Shown here one piece after another: positions 15,700-23,365 of a stretch of DNA of 33,114 nt (position 1 is its first letter; each line of letters opens with the position of its first letter). Below the pieces are notes generated by a model that was not told the DNA's origin, did no database searches, and saw only the letters and a list, made by a program, of their open reading frames with translations. Location: positions 1 to 33,114 of IMG/VR virus record IMGVR_UViG_3300037826_000044; one strand, written 5' to 3'. The translations under genes were made by a program, and so were the position numbers. The DNA is from a virus.

Positions 15700-15886
15700 G
15701 TCGCAACGATTGACGACACAACCGAGCAATGCATTCGCTGAAGCTCTCACCGGGCTCCTGCGCTGCTTTAATGCCTGCATAGGTGCCAGGGGGCAGGGTG
15801 ATAGTTTTGCGCACGTAGCGCGATTCTGGCCTGGGCGGGCGGCCCGTCTGGTTGGGTCGCCGCCCGCCATGGGTGTATTTGGTCAT
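15695..15886 (-). CDS. Ribbon-helix-helix-like regulator, copy 2
   Basis: The 63-residue protein is a near copy of the one at 15029, differing at a few residues (ESRYVRK for EARYTRK, SECIARL for SECVARL) and in a shorter C-terminus. The ATG at 15886 overlaps the stop of the 65-residue cargo gene by an ATGA, so translation is coupled. Conservation of this gene in both cassettes, while the cargo differs, suggests that it carries the control function. Confidence 0.75.
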   Translation of the reverse strand: MTKYTHGGRRPNQTGRPPRPESRYVRKTITLPPGTYAGIKAAQEPGESFSECIARLCRQSLRH

Positions 15887-16080
15887 ACCTTGTCTGCTGC
15901 AAGTGCAGCGTGGACACGGAACCATTCTTGCTGGTAATCGGGATGTGAGGCATTTGTCATGCCAGTGCGTATTTCTACAATCATATGTGCAGCATCAGAG
16001 ATGTGTATCTTTCCATCCGCTGCCGCATCCCGAATCTCCCATTCGTTATCGTATTCTGTACCGTTGTACTTTACTGTCAT
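15883..16080 (-). CDS. Cargo gene of cassette 2, hypothetical
   Basis: The 65-residue protein starts at the ATG at 16080, with the same AAAGGA leader as cassette 1. It begins VKYNGTEYDNEWEIRDAAAD and ends with a helix (YQQEWFRVHAALAADKV). It has no similarity visible to the cargo of cassette 1. A longer upstream frame exists but runs through the promoter and is unlikely. Function unknown; a toxin or anti-host protein is one possibility given the paired regulator. Confidence 0.68.
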   Translation of the reverse strand: MTVKYNGTEYDNEWEIRDAAADGKIHISDAAHMIVEIRTGMTNASHPDYQQEWFRVHAALAADKV

Positions 16081-16129
16081 TGCCGTGTGTCCTTTCAGTT
16101 TACTAATGTGTACGTTTAACTTGATTGTA

Positions 16130-16158
16130 ATCATACCATATTCAAGTGTGTTTGTCAA
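16130..16158 (-). promoter_or_regulatory. Promoter of cassette 2
   Basis: TTGACA (16153-16158 on the + strand as TGTCAA) and TATGAT (16130-16135 as ATCATA) are separated by 17 bases. The overlapping inverted repeat GATT-GT-AATC lies at 16123-16132. Sequence and spacing match cassette 1. Confidence 0.82.
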
Positions 16159-16188
16159 GGCTTTGTGATGCGGAATAGTGAGTAATTT

Positions 16189-16599
16189 ATGGCAAGGCGA
16201 ACCGTGACAATTGAGGGACTGCCCGAACTCAAACGCAAGCTGCAAAACATGTCCGAAGGGGTGCGACAGGCGAAACTGGAGGCCGCGGTGCTTGCTGGCG
16301 GGCAACTCATCAAAAATGAGGCGCAGGTGAGGGTGCCTGTCCTGACTGGTACACTCCGCCGGAGCATCACCGTGCAGATTAGCGAGAGCAACGCCACAAG
16401 CGCCAGCGCCGCCATCGGGACCAACCTGGCCTATGCGCGGCGTATCGAGTTCGGATTTAACGGGCGCGACAGTCGCGGACGACTCTACAGCCAGCCAGCG
16501 CAGCCGTACCTGCGCCCGGCGTTTGATCAGGAACGTGAGAATGCCTACCTGGAGATCCAGGATGCGCTACGGGATGCAATAGACAATGCCATCGATTGA
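16189..16599 (+). CDS. HK97 gp10-like tail completion protein
   Basis: The 136-residue protein matches the HK97 gp10/phage morphogenesis family: IEGLPELKRKLQNM at the start, VPVLTGTLRRSITVQ (the conserved PxxTGxLrrSI), AYARRIEFGFNG and PAQPYLRPAFDQ. These proteins help join head and tail. It resumes the structural operon after the minus-strand cassettes; its start lies one base after the promoter repeat ends, so the cassettes appear to have been inserted immediately upstream. Confidence 0.9.
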   Translation: MARRTVTIEGLPELKRKLQNMSEGVRQAKLEAAVLAGGQLIKNEAQVRVPVLTGTLRRSITVQISESNATSASAAIGTNLAYARRIEFGFNGRDSRGRLYSQPAQPYLRPAFDQERENAYLEIQDALRDAIDNAID

Positions 16600-16960
16600 G
16601 CAGGGGTTGTGGACATATCTCAAGAGCAGCATCACAGATTTGCGGCTCTACCCTGACAGGCTGCCGCAGCAGCCCGATCTGCCTGCTGCCATCTACCAAC
16701 GCATCAGTACCACGACGTCCTACACACACGATGGCGACACCTGCACTGATGATGTGCGCATTCAGATCAGCGCGTTCGGATTGCGACGTATCGATGCTGA
16801 TGGGTTGCTCGACAAGATACGCGAACAGTTGTCGGGCTTCTCTGGTGATATGGGCGGCGTTCGGGTAGGACGTGTGTTTCTCCGTAATCAGGTGGCGAGT
16901 TACGAGCCGGATGTCGATTATTACGTATCCAGGCAAGATTACATCATAGGACGAGGATGA
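16586..16960 (+). CDS. Tail terminator, DUF3168-like
   Basis: The 124-residue protein has the usual pattern of tail completion proteins: an N-terminal helix (IEQGLWTYLKSSITDL), PDLPAAIYQRISTTTSYTH, VRIQISAFG and a long helix with LLDKIREQLSGF. These cap the tail tube and bind the connector. It overlaps its neighbours by 14 and 4 bases. Confidence 0.82.
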   Translation: MPSIEQGLWTYLKSSITDLRLYPDRLPQQPDLPAAIYQRISTTTSYTHDGDTCTDDVRIQISAFGLRRIDADGLLDKIREQLSGFSGDMGGVRVGRVFLRNQVASYEPDVDYYVSRQDYIIGRG

Positions 16961-17346
16961 TAGCAGTCTCAACAACACAACGGGAGCGGCTTGGGATTGT
17001 GGCACGCCAGAAGCCGTTTGCGCTCATGAACGGCACAAGCGGACGCGTCGTCGGGCCAGTTGATGCGGTGTATGATGCGCTCAAATGGGTCATCAGCGTC
17101 GGGCGGAATGCGAACGGTGGGCAGGTTTCGGTAGAGATTGAGCACAGCCCAGACGGCGATACCTGGTACGCATACGATCCGCCGCTCGTGTACCAGACAA
17201 CGAACGTGGGCGAGACGGCATATATCGACATGACGCGGGCGGATGATGTACCAGTCTCAACGATTGCCCTGCGCGCCGTCATTCGCGGGCAGTTTGAGTT
17301 GAACTGGCATCACGCCGGGGTAGAGGTGGTGTGCCGCTATGTCTAA
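16957..17346 (+). CDS. Hypothetical tail-region protein
   Basis: The 129-residue beta-rich protein (KWVISVGRNANGGQVSVEIE, SPDGDTWYAYDPPLVYQT, VSTIALRAVIRGQFELNW) begins in an ATGA overlap with the tail terminator. The DGDTWYAY pattern recalls small jelly-roll or Ig-like structural domains. It may be a minor tail or decoration protein; no family is recognised. Confidence 0.68.
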   Translation: MIAVSTTQRERLGIVARQKPFALMNGTSGRVVGPVDAVYDALKWVISVGRNANGGQVSVEIEHSPDGDTWYAYDPPLVYQTTNVGETAYIDMTRADDVPVSTIALRAVIRGQFELNWHHAGVEVVCRYV

Positions 17347-18034
17347 TGTTCTGATTGCTGTCCCCATCCATACCGGTATCCATCGGCGCACCTTGGACAG
17401 TCTATTCCAGTTGCAGCACAGTCGCGCATACCAGTCTGACATCGTGATGCTGCGAGGTGGTGATGAGCACATCGCCGACGCCAAAACACGCATCGCGTGG
17501 AAATACAACCAGGCGCGAGATCTCTGCCTGCGCGGCAACTATGACTACCTACTGACGGTTGAGCAGGACATCGTATTCGAGAAGGACTCGCTCACGCGAA
17601 TGATTACCACGATCGACGAACACGCCGCGGATGTCGGTTATTCGCTTTACTGTTTCCGACAACCACCGTTCTACCGCTGGAATGCGTTCCCGGCGATGGA
17701 TAATGTCACGTTCACCGGGCAATCATTGTCATTTTTTCCAGAGCGGGCTCGGGCGGCGTGGGGGCATGTGATTGAATGCGAAGGGCAGGGCAATGGTTTC
17801 ACGCTCATTCGTCGCCGCGTTCTGGAGCGCATTCGCTACCGCGTCGAGCATCGCATCGGGGATGGTGCGCATAGTTCGCAAGATACCTTTTTCGCATTTG
17901 ACTGCCAGATGGCAGGCATCAAACAGGTGTGCGATACCAGTATCGTATGCGGGCATATTGATCAGCAGAACGGCGCGTTTGTCACGTTGTGGCCGGATAT
18001 TAACGAGGAGAAAATGCACAGGATTGAGGCATGA
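17339..18034 (+). CDS. Glycosyltransferase, GT-A type
   Basis: The 231-residue protein begins with VLIAVPIHTGIHRRTLDSL, a typical first strand and helix of GT-A glycosyltransferases, and has YLLTVEQDIVFEKDSL (70-85) where a DxD-like metal site is expected, here Glu-Gln-Asp. GNGFTLIRRRVLERI and HSSQDTFFAFD follow as in nucleotide-sugar enzymes. Overlap with both neighbours by a few bases places it inside the tail operon. It could glycosylate phage structural proteins or DNA bases; the substrate is unknown. Confidence 0.78.
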   Translation: MSNVLIAVPIHTGIHRRTLDSLFQLQHSRAYQSDIVMLRGGDEHIADAKTRIAWKYNQARDLCLRGNYDYLLTVEQDIVFEKDSLTRMITTIDEHAADVGYSLYCFRQPPFYRWNAFPAMDNVTFTGQSLSFFPERARAAWGHVIECEGQGNGFTLIRRRVLERIRYRVEHRIGDGAHSSQDTFFAFDCQMAGIKQVCDTSIVCGHIDQQNGAFVTLWPDINEEKMHRIEA

Positions 18035-19140
18035 GCGAGTACCCAACACTAACCATTATCACTGCATTGAGCAGGCCGAGGTATCTACCGGGCATATTCG
18101 ACAGCCTGAACGCTGCCGAGGGGCACAACCTGGATATTCGGCATTATATCATTCATTCGCACGGTGCCACGCATCCGGGCAATGGATGTGCCGATACGGC
18201 ACGCAATATTGACGCGGCGCTGTCCAATATCCGCGATGGGTGGGTCTGGATCTTGGATGATGACAATAGCGTGCATCCGGGGTTCTTTCGGCGGCTAGAG
18301 GAGGAAATCGCAGCACACCCAGATGCGCGGGCGTTTGTGTTCTCGCAGGAGCGAGCAGACGAGCGGCGTCTGTTGCAGGCCGCACCAGAGAACGTTCGCA
18401 TTGGCAGCATTGACACAGCGCAGTTTGTGTTACGCCGCGATCTCATTGGCGACCTGCGATGGTGCGGAATCCATGGGCATGACGGTATTTTTATCCAGGA
18501 ATTGTATGAGCAACACCCGAAAGAATTTCACTTTGTAGACGAGGTGCTATGTTATTACAACCGCCAATCGCACGGCCCACCGCGTCATGTGATGGTCAAT
18601 CTGGGGTGTGGGAGCGACGTGCGCGATGGCTGGATCAACATTGACAGCGCGCCGCGTGCGGGTGTCCGGGCGCACGACATTCGCCAGGGGCTGCCGTTTT
18701 TTAACAACAGCGTTGATTACATCTACGCATCGCACGTTCTTGAGCATCTTGATTATGGCGTCGCGCTAAGACTGATTAACGAGTGCCACCGGGCTCTGCT
18801 GCCTGGGGGCGTTGTGCGGCTCGTGCTGCCGGATGTGCCGCGCCTGCTGGCTGACTATGTGCGCGGGGACATGTCAGACTGGCAGGGATTGGCACCATTC
18901 GTCTGCTCTGCCATTCCTGGCGTAGAGGAACCGCAACCGATTGATTACGTCAACGCTATCATTTTTAACGTGGCACGCGACCCGCACCGCTATGTCTGGG
19001 ATGTGCCGCGCCTGTGCGATGTGCTATTGGCAGCTGGCTTTGCAACAGCGGAGCCGGTTGCATTCGACAGCCGCATTGATATCGATGACCCATTCAGAAC
19101 TGATCATTCATTTTATGTAGAAGCTCGTAAGGAGGGCTAA
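18031..19140 (+). CDS. Glycosyltransferase-methyltransferase fusion
   Basis: The 369-residue protein has two domains. Residues 1-~180 are GT-A-like with TLTIITALSRPRYLPGI and a clear acidic triplet in WVWILDDDNSVHPGF (76-78), and a late acidic HGHDGIF. Residues ~186-369 are a class I SAM methyltransferase with VNLGCGSDVRDGWINID (motif I), LPFFNNSVDYIYASHVLEHL, LLPGGVVRLVLPDVPRLL and a C-terminal helix with LLAAGF. Sugar addition followed by methylation of the same glycan is a plausible pathway. It starts in an ATGA overlap with the previous glycosyltransferase, so the pair are a unit lying between tail terminator and tail tube. Confidence 0.85.
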   Translation: MSEYPTLTIITALSRPRYLPGIFDSLNAAEGHNLDIRHYIIHSHGATHPGNGCADTARNIDAALSNIRDGWVWILDDDNSVHPGFFRRLEEEIAAHPDARAFVFSQERADERRLLQAAPENVRIGSIDTAQFVLRRDLIGDLRWCGIHGHDGIFIQELYEQHPKEFHFVDEVLCYYNRQSHGPPRHVMVNLGCGSDVRDGWINIDSAPRAGVRAHDIRQGLPFFNNSVDYIYASHVLEHLDYGVALRLINECHRALLPGGVVRLVLPDVPRLLADYVRGDMSDWQGLAPFVCSAIPGVEEPQPIDYVNAIIFNVARDPHRYVWDVPRLCDVLLAAGFATAEPVAFDSRIDIDDPFRTDHSFYVEARKEG

Positions 19141-19144
19141 TAGC

Positions 19145-19528
19145 ATGGCAACGATTACCGTTGTAGAGGGCGTAGGGACGTACCCATCGCTGGCGTCGGT
19201 AAATGGCGCGGCGAATGGCGCGTGGGTTGACCTGGATTCCGGTGCCAACGCCAACAGTTTCAGCGCGAAAAAGGGCGACATACTCATTGTCTACAATGAC
19301 GCCGCATCATCTAGCGACACCATCAGTGCTACCGTGGAGGGCACCAATAATCCATATGGCGTGCAGGCCGATAAAGTCAAACAAGTCAATGGGATGGAAT
19401 TTGCTATTTTTGAATTTGAAGTGCTGGAGGGTTGGGTACCTGACGGTGGCGCGCTCGTCTACCTGACGGTTGAAGAGAGTGGCACCGCAACGGCGAAGGC
19501 TTCGGTATTCCGTCCGAATCAGGGCTAG
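19145..19528 (+). CDS. Hypothetical structural protein
   Basis: The 127-residue protein has AGGAGG at 19130-19135. It is acidic, Ala/Gly/Ser-rich and beta-like (GDILIVYNDAASSSDTISAT, GMEFAIFEFEVLEGW). Position directly before the tail tube and a strong ribosome-binding site suggest an abundant virion component, such as a tube decoration or a possible target of the glycosyltransferases upstream. This is inference. Confidence 0.65.
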   Translation: MATITVVEGVGTYPSLASVNGAANGAWVDLDSGANANSFSAKKGDILIVYNDAASSSDTISATVEGTNNPYGVQADKVKQVNGMEFAIFEFEVLEGWVPDGGALVYLTVEESGTATAKASVFRPNQG

Positions 19529-19540
19529 AGGAGGTGGATT

Positions 19541-19990
19541 ATGGCAGACTGCCCAACGACAGGGGATGCTATCTGGGCGTATGGCTCACAATTATGGCGC
19601 TCCGATGGCGACGCCAACAATCCCCAATGGGAGAAAATTACCTTTATTAATCAGATCAATCCACCGGGCGGGACATCCGCAGAGATTGAGACGACGCACC
19701 ACGATACACCGGATGGGTTCACCACGTTCATTAGTGGTCTGAAAACTACCAACAGCATTGAGATGGTGGTGAACTGGAAACCGACCGAGACGAGCCACCA
19801 GATACTGTATAACGACTGGATAGATGGCTGCAATCGTAACTGGCGTATGGTAGTGATGAACAACGACATAACGATTGCAACATTTGAATTTACGGCGTTC
19901 GTGGCAAGTTTTACCCCCGAGACGCCGATTGACGGTCGTGCCGTAGCGAATGTTACGTTAAAAACGTCTGGCAAGCCAAAGCTATATTAA
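19541..19990 (+). CDS. Major tail tube protein
   Basis: The 149-residue protein resembles lambda gpV-type tube proteins: an opening strand IWAYGSQLW, FINQINPPGGTSAEIETTHH, DTPDGFTTFISGLKTTNSI, and a strand WRMVVMNNDITIATFEFTAF before the C-terminal ANVTLKTSGKP. GAGGAGGTGG precedes the ATG, fitting an abundant product. It is followed by the chaperone and tape measure as in other siphophages, and no sheath gene is seen. Confidence 0.88.
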   Translation: MADCPTTGDAIWAYGSQLWRSDGDANNPQWEKITFINQINPPGGTSAEIETTHHDTPDGFTTFISGLKTTNSIEMVVNWKPTETSHQILYNDWIDGCNRNWRMVVMNNDITIATFEFTAFVASFTPETPIDGRAVANVTLKTSGKPKLY

Positions 19991-19999
19991 GGGGGTTGT

Positions 20000-20371
20000 A
20001 TGGCGATTTTGAGCCGCAAACAGATTGACGCCCGCCCATCTGAATACAAAGACATCCCTGTCCCTGAATGGGGCGGGGATGTGCGTATTGTGCCAATGAG
20101 CGCCAGTGATTTGCAATTGTTCCTGGAAACACGGGAGTCTAATACAGTGCTGGCAGGCACCCAGGTGCTTGCCCGCGTGATGGTTGACGACACCGGCGCA
20201 CGGTTATATAGCGATGAGGAAGTGCCAGAGCTGGCAGCCCTGCCAGGGACAGCGTCGGTTATGGCAACACTGCTACCTGAGATCCTGGCGTTCAGCGGCG
20301 TGGATAAAGCGCGCCAGGAAGAGCTAACAAAAAAGTCCGCGAGCCTCAGTGGCGACTCCTCTACCGACTAG
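20000..20371 (+). CDS. Tail assembly chaperone, unshifted form (gpG-like)
   Basis: The 123-residue protein has a beta-containing N-terminus (KDIPVPEWGGDVRIVPMSAS) and a helical C-terminal half, like tail assembly chaperones that coat the tape measure. GGGGG lies before the ATG. It contains the slippery A AAA AAG at 20329-20335; ribosomes that do not slip end at the TAG at 20369. Confidence 0.85.
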   Translation: MAILSRKQIDARPSEYKDIPVPEWGGDVRIVPMSASDLQLFLETRESNTVLAGTQVLARVMVDDTGARLYSDEEVPELAALPGTASVMATLLPEILAFSGVDKARQEELTKKSASLSGDSSTD

Positions 20372-20697
20372 CGCTCAGGGCGGGCGGCCGCTACATTGTC
20401 AATCCGCACGCGTTGCTTGACGAAATGAGCGCCGAGGATTGGCTTGCGTGGCAACACTATTACAGCCTGGAGCCGTGGAGCGAAGAGCGCGCCGACCTGC
20501 GTTCTGGAATGATCGCGGCGGTGATTGCCGAAACAAACCGCGACAGGAAAAAACGCCGCAAACCGTACACGGCAGCAGATTTTATGCCTAGATTCGACAG
20601 GCCACTGCCACAACCGCAAACGCCAGAGGAGCAGGCCGCCATCCTCAGGATGTGGGTACAGGCGTTGGGTGGCGAGGATAGGACACAAACCGCATAA
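20000..20697 (+). CDS. Tail assembly chaperone, -1 frameshifted form (gpGT-like)
   Basis: After the slippery site the -1 frame continues without a stop: ..KK|VREPQWRLLYRLALRAGG.., then GRYIVNPHALLDEMSAEDWL and on to the TAA at 20697. The fusion has 112 residues from the first frame and 120 from the second, 232 in all. The second part (EDWLAWQHYYSLEPWSEERA) is typical of the gpT-like partner that recruits the tail tube, while the shared N-terminus binds the tape measure. An independent start in the second frame (ATG at 20413) would lose the conserved LLYRLALR stretch, so frameshifting is the better model. Confidence 0.88.
20329..20335 (+). promoter_or_regulatory. Programmed -1 frameshift site A AAA AAG
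   Basis: In the zero frame the codons are ACA AAA AAG; the heptamer is a canonical slippery sequence. The zero-frame stop is at 20369-20371 and the -1 frame is open both before that point and to 20697. I did not identify a definite downstream pseudoknot. Confidence 0.88.
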
Positions 20698-22994
20698 TGG
20701 CAACGATTTTAGAACAATTGAATGTCCTGCTCTCTCTAGACGCGTCCGAATTCGATCGCGGAACGCGTAATGTGGCGAACCGAGCAGAGCGCAGCGGAAA
20801 TCGCATCAGCGGCGCGCTGACAGCCGGAATGGGCGCGGCGGCAACGGGCATTACAGCAGGCGCTGCTGTCGCGGTGGGTGCCATTGCGGGCATTAGTGCA
20901 GCAGCAATCTCAGCACAGGGGAAGGTCGCGTCGCTCGAAAAGGCGTTCGGGGGCACGCTTGATGAGGCGACAGCGGATGCATTGTTTCTAGCCGATGCCT
21001 ATGATCAGGATATAACTGAGGTTGCACGCAGCGCGCAACGTGTGCAGGATGAGTTCGGGACATCGGCAGAGGATGCATTCCTGGTACTCACCGAAGGGCA
21101 GGAACTTGGACTTGATCGATTTGGCGATCTTAACGATACGCTCAACGAATACGCCGACGATTTTGCCGATCTGGGGGTGACTGGATTTGACTCCCTCGCA
21201 TTAATTAACGAGGGACTAGAATCCGGATTTATGAATACCGACAAAGTGGGCGATGCATTCAACGAATTCGGTATTAGGTTGCGCGATCCGGCAGTTATCG
21301 ATGCAATCAGTGACATTGACGAGGGCACTGCTGAACTGTTTGACCAGTTCGCACGTGGCGAGATTACGCAGCGACAAGCGTTCGAGCGCATTGCAGATAG
21401 CATTGAGGGCATTGACGACCCACTTAAACGACAAGAGGCGGGGGTACAGGCGTTCGGCACCACGTTTGAAGACTTCGGTGCCGATGCCACATTCGCGTTG
21501 GGCGAGGCGCTCGAAGAGGTGGAGGTGCTCGGTACGGAAATCGAGGAAAGTGGGCGAGAATATGAGACATTTGGCGCGCTGTGGGCAGGTATTACGAGCG
21601 AGGCCACAGCAGCTCTTGCACCGCTTGGGGACAAACTCCTCGAAATTGCCAATGAGGCCATGCCGCATATCATATCGGCTATTGAGTGGTTCGGTACGAA
21701 CGCGCCCGGCTGGATTGATATAGCAGTGGATGCAATTAACGGGTTACTGTCCATATTGGTACCATTGGCACAATACATCAGATTCGTCTTTGAGGATGGG
21801 TACACGCTCAACGATTGGTTGTTCCATCTGCCCGAGGCGATACAACCGGCAGTGCAGTTCATCGGCGAGTTAATTTCATTTTTTCGAGACCTGGCACTCC
21901 AAATCGCCGATGTCATAGGTCCAATTGTTTCATCTATCCAGGGGTTGTTCCAGGGGGCACAAACGGCAACGGGTGGATTCAGCATGGCAACCATTGGGTT
22001 AGGCGAGCAATGGCAGATGTTACAGGAAACGTTCGGTGCAGTCGTCGATGCCATCAAGAGCATTATACAAAGCGGATTTGCAATTATTCAGCAATTCCTC
22101 CAGGAAAACGGGGATAGCATCCGCTCATTCCTACAAACAACATGGCAGCAAATTACAGAGATTATATCACTGGCTATCCAATTGATAAATGCAACAATTG
22201 TGCCAGCGCTCCAGGGTATTGCGGCATTCATCGCCGAACACAGCGATGAAATTGTTGGCATCCTCACAATGGCATGGGAGCAAATTCAAACCACCGTCGG
22301 GTTGTTTTTGGACACAATCACCGCTGCAATCAAACTGGCGCTCCAGATTATTGACGGGGATTGGACAGGGGCATGGAACACCATACAGGAATTTAGCGCA
22401 AATTTCGTGCTCGCCATTGCCGATATATTAAAAACAGGGTTTAACATGATGGTTGAGATCGTGAAACTCGCCATGTCTGCGATCGGTTTGGATATTGACA
22501 AAGCGTTCGTTGTAGCTGAGGCCGGTTTTCGAGTGTTTCAAGCGCGTTTCATTGATCCTATAATTTCTGCATTCCAGACTATTGGAAATGCCATACAGAA
22601 TGCCATCGGAAATATTCTCAATCTAGGGGAAAAATTACGCAATATCAAAATCCCAGACTGGCTGAGCGATTGGGGTGGTGACATCCAACGAGGAGCTGAG
22701 GCCGTAGCCGGGGTGTTTGATCAGCGCGCCATGGGCGGCACGGGGTCTGGCTGGACGGTCGTCGGAGAGCAGGGGCCGGAACTAGTCAATCTGGGGCGCG
22801 CCAGTGCTGTACTGCCCGCAGGCGTTACAGCGGGTATCATTGGCGGCGGCGGCACATCGGTCAACCTGAATATGTCAGTCGGTAGCGTGGACAGTCCAGA
22901 GCGGGCGCAGCAGACCGCACGCATGGCGCTCGATATGGTGCTGTCGGTATTGGAGGACGGGCAACGTGATGTGCAGTTGCAGGGGGTGGTGTAA
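20697..22994 (+). CDS. Tape measure protein
   Basis: The 765-residue protein sets tail length; at about 0.15 nm per residue the tail would be near 115 nm. It starts in a TAATG overlap with the chaperone. Visible are an N-terminal LNVLLSLDASEFDRGTRNVA, an Ala/Gly-rich hydrophobic segment (AAATGITAGAAVAVGAIAGI, ~48-67), DALFLADAYDQDITEVARSA, long hydrophobic helices in the middle (LLSILVPLAQYIRFVF) and the usual C-terminal GWTVVGEQGPELVNL close to the end. Confidence 0.92.
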   Translation: MATILEQLNVLLSLDASEFDRGTRNVANRAERSGNRISGALTAGMGAAATGITAGAAVAVGAIAGISAAAISAQGKVASLEKAFGGTLDEATADALFLADAYDQDITEVARSAQRVQDEFGTSAEDAFLVLTEGQELGLDRFGDLNDTLNEYADDFADLGVTGFDSLALINEGLESGFMNTDKVGDAFNEFGIRLRDPAVIDAISDIDEGTAELFDQFARGEITQRQAFERIADSIEGIDDPLKRQEAGVQAFGTTFEDFGADATFALGEALEEVEVLGTEIEESGREYETFGALWAGITSEATAALAPLGDKLLEIANEAMPHIISAIEWFGTNAPGWIDIAVDAINGLLSILVPLAQYIRFVFEDGYTLNDWLFHLPEAIQPAVQFIGELISFFRDLALQIADVIGPIVSSIQGLFQGAQTATGGFSMATIGLGEQWQMLQETFGAVVDAIKSIIQSGFAIIQQFLQENGDSIRSFLQTTWQQITEIISLAIQLINATIVPALQGIAAFIAEHSDEIVGILTMAWEQIQTTVGLFLDTITAAIKLALQIIDGDWTGAWNTIQEFSANFVLAIADILKTGFNMMVEIVKLAMSAIGLDIDKAFVVAEAGFRVFQARFIDPIISAFQTIGNAIQNAIGNILNLGEKLRNIKIPDWLSDWGGDIQRGAEAVAGVFDQRAMGGTGSGWTVVGEQGPELVNLGRASAVLPAGVTAGIIGGGGTSVNLNMSVGSVDSPERAQQTARMALDMVLSVLEDGQRDVQLQGVV

Positions 22995-23365
22995 TGGCGT
23001 GGACATTCACCGTTGGAGCGGTATCAGCCTCGTTTGAACCGCAGGCCGATGATAACCGAAAAATTACGCCAACGCGCGCGGTACGCAGCCAGGCCAATAT
23101 GTATACCGGAGGTACCTCCGGACGCGTGGATGGGTTTGGCTATGGACCGCGCGTGTTCAGTGGCGGCTCTTTTGATGTGCGTTGCGCTACGGCAGACGCG
23201 CTGAAACTCCTCAACCCATCGCAGCTCCTAGGGCAATTTGGCACGCTGTCTGATGGCACCACCAGCTACAATGCCACGTTAACGGGGGCGAACTTGCAGG
23301 AACTCCTAACGACTGGCACGACTGGCTACGAATACAGCGGAACACTGGAGTTTATCAGTATATGA
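22994..23365 (+). CDS. Distal tail-like protein
   Basis: The 123-residue beta-rich protein (WTFTVGAVSASFEPQADD, VFSGGSFDVRCATADALKLL, YEYSGTLEFISI) starts in a TAATG overlap with the tape measure. Position between tape measure and hub protein is that of the distal tail protein that begins the tail tip. The family match is by position and fold impression only. Confidence 0.7.
   Translation: MAWTFTVGAVSASFEPQADDNRKITPTRAVRSQANMYTGGTSGRVDGFGYGPRVFSGGSFDVRCATADALKLLNPSQLLGQFGTLSDGTTSYNATLTGANLQELLTTGTTGYEYSGTLEFISI

Noticed and set aside
15883-16305. 140-residue minus-strand frame starting at 16305
   Set aside because: The upstream 75 codons run across the promoter and antisense to the gp10-like gene; the true start is the ATG at 16080.
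20413-20697. Independent 94-residue gene after the tail chaperone
   Set aside because: Conserved sequence continues upstream of its ATG to the slippery site, so it is better read as the frameshift extension.
21005-22063. 352-residue minus-strand frame in the tape measure gene
   Set aside because: Low-complexity Ser/Asn/Ala-rich antisense of a well-supported gene.
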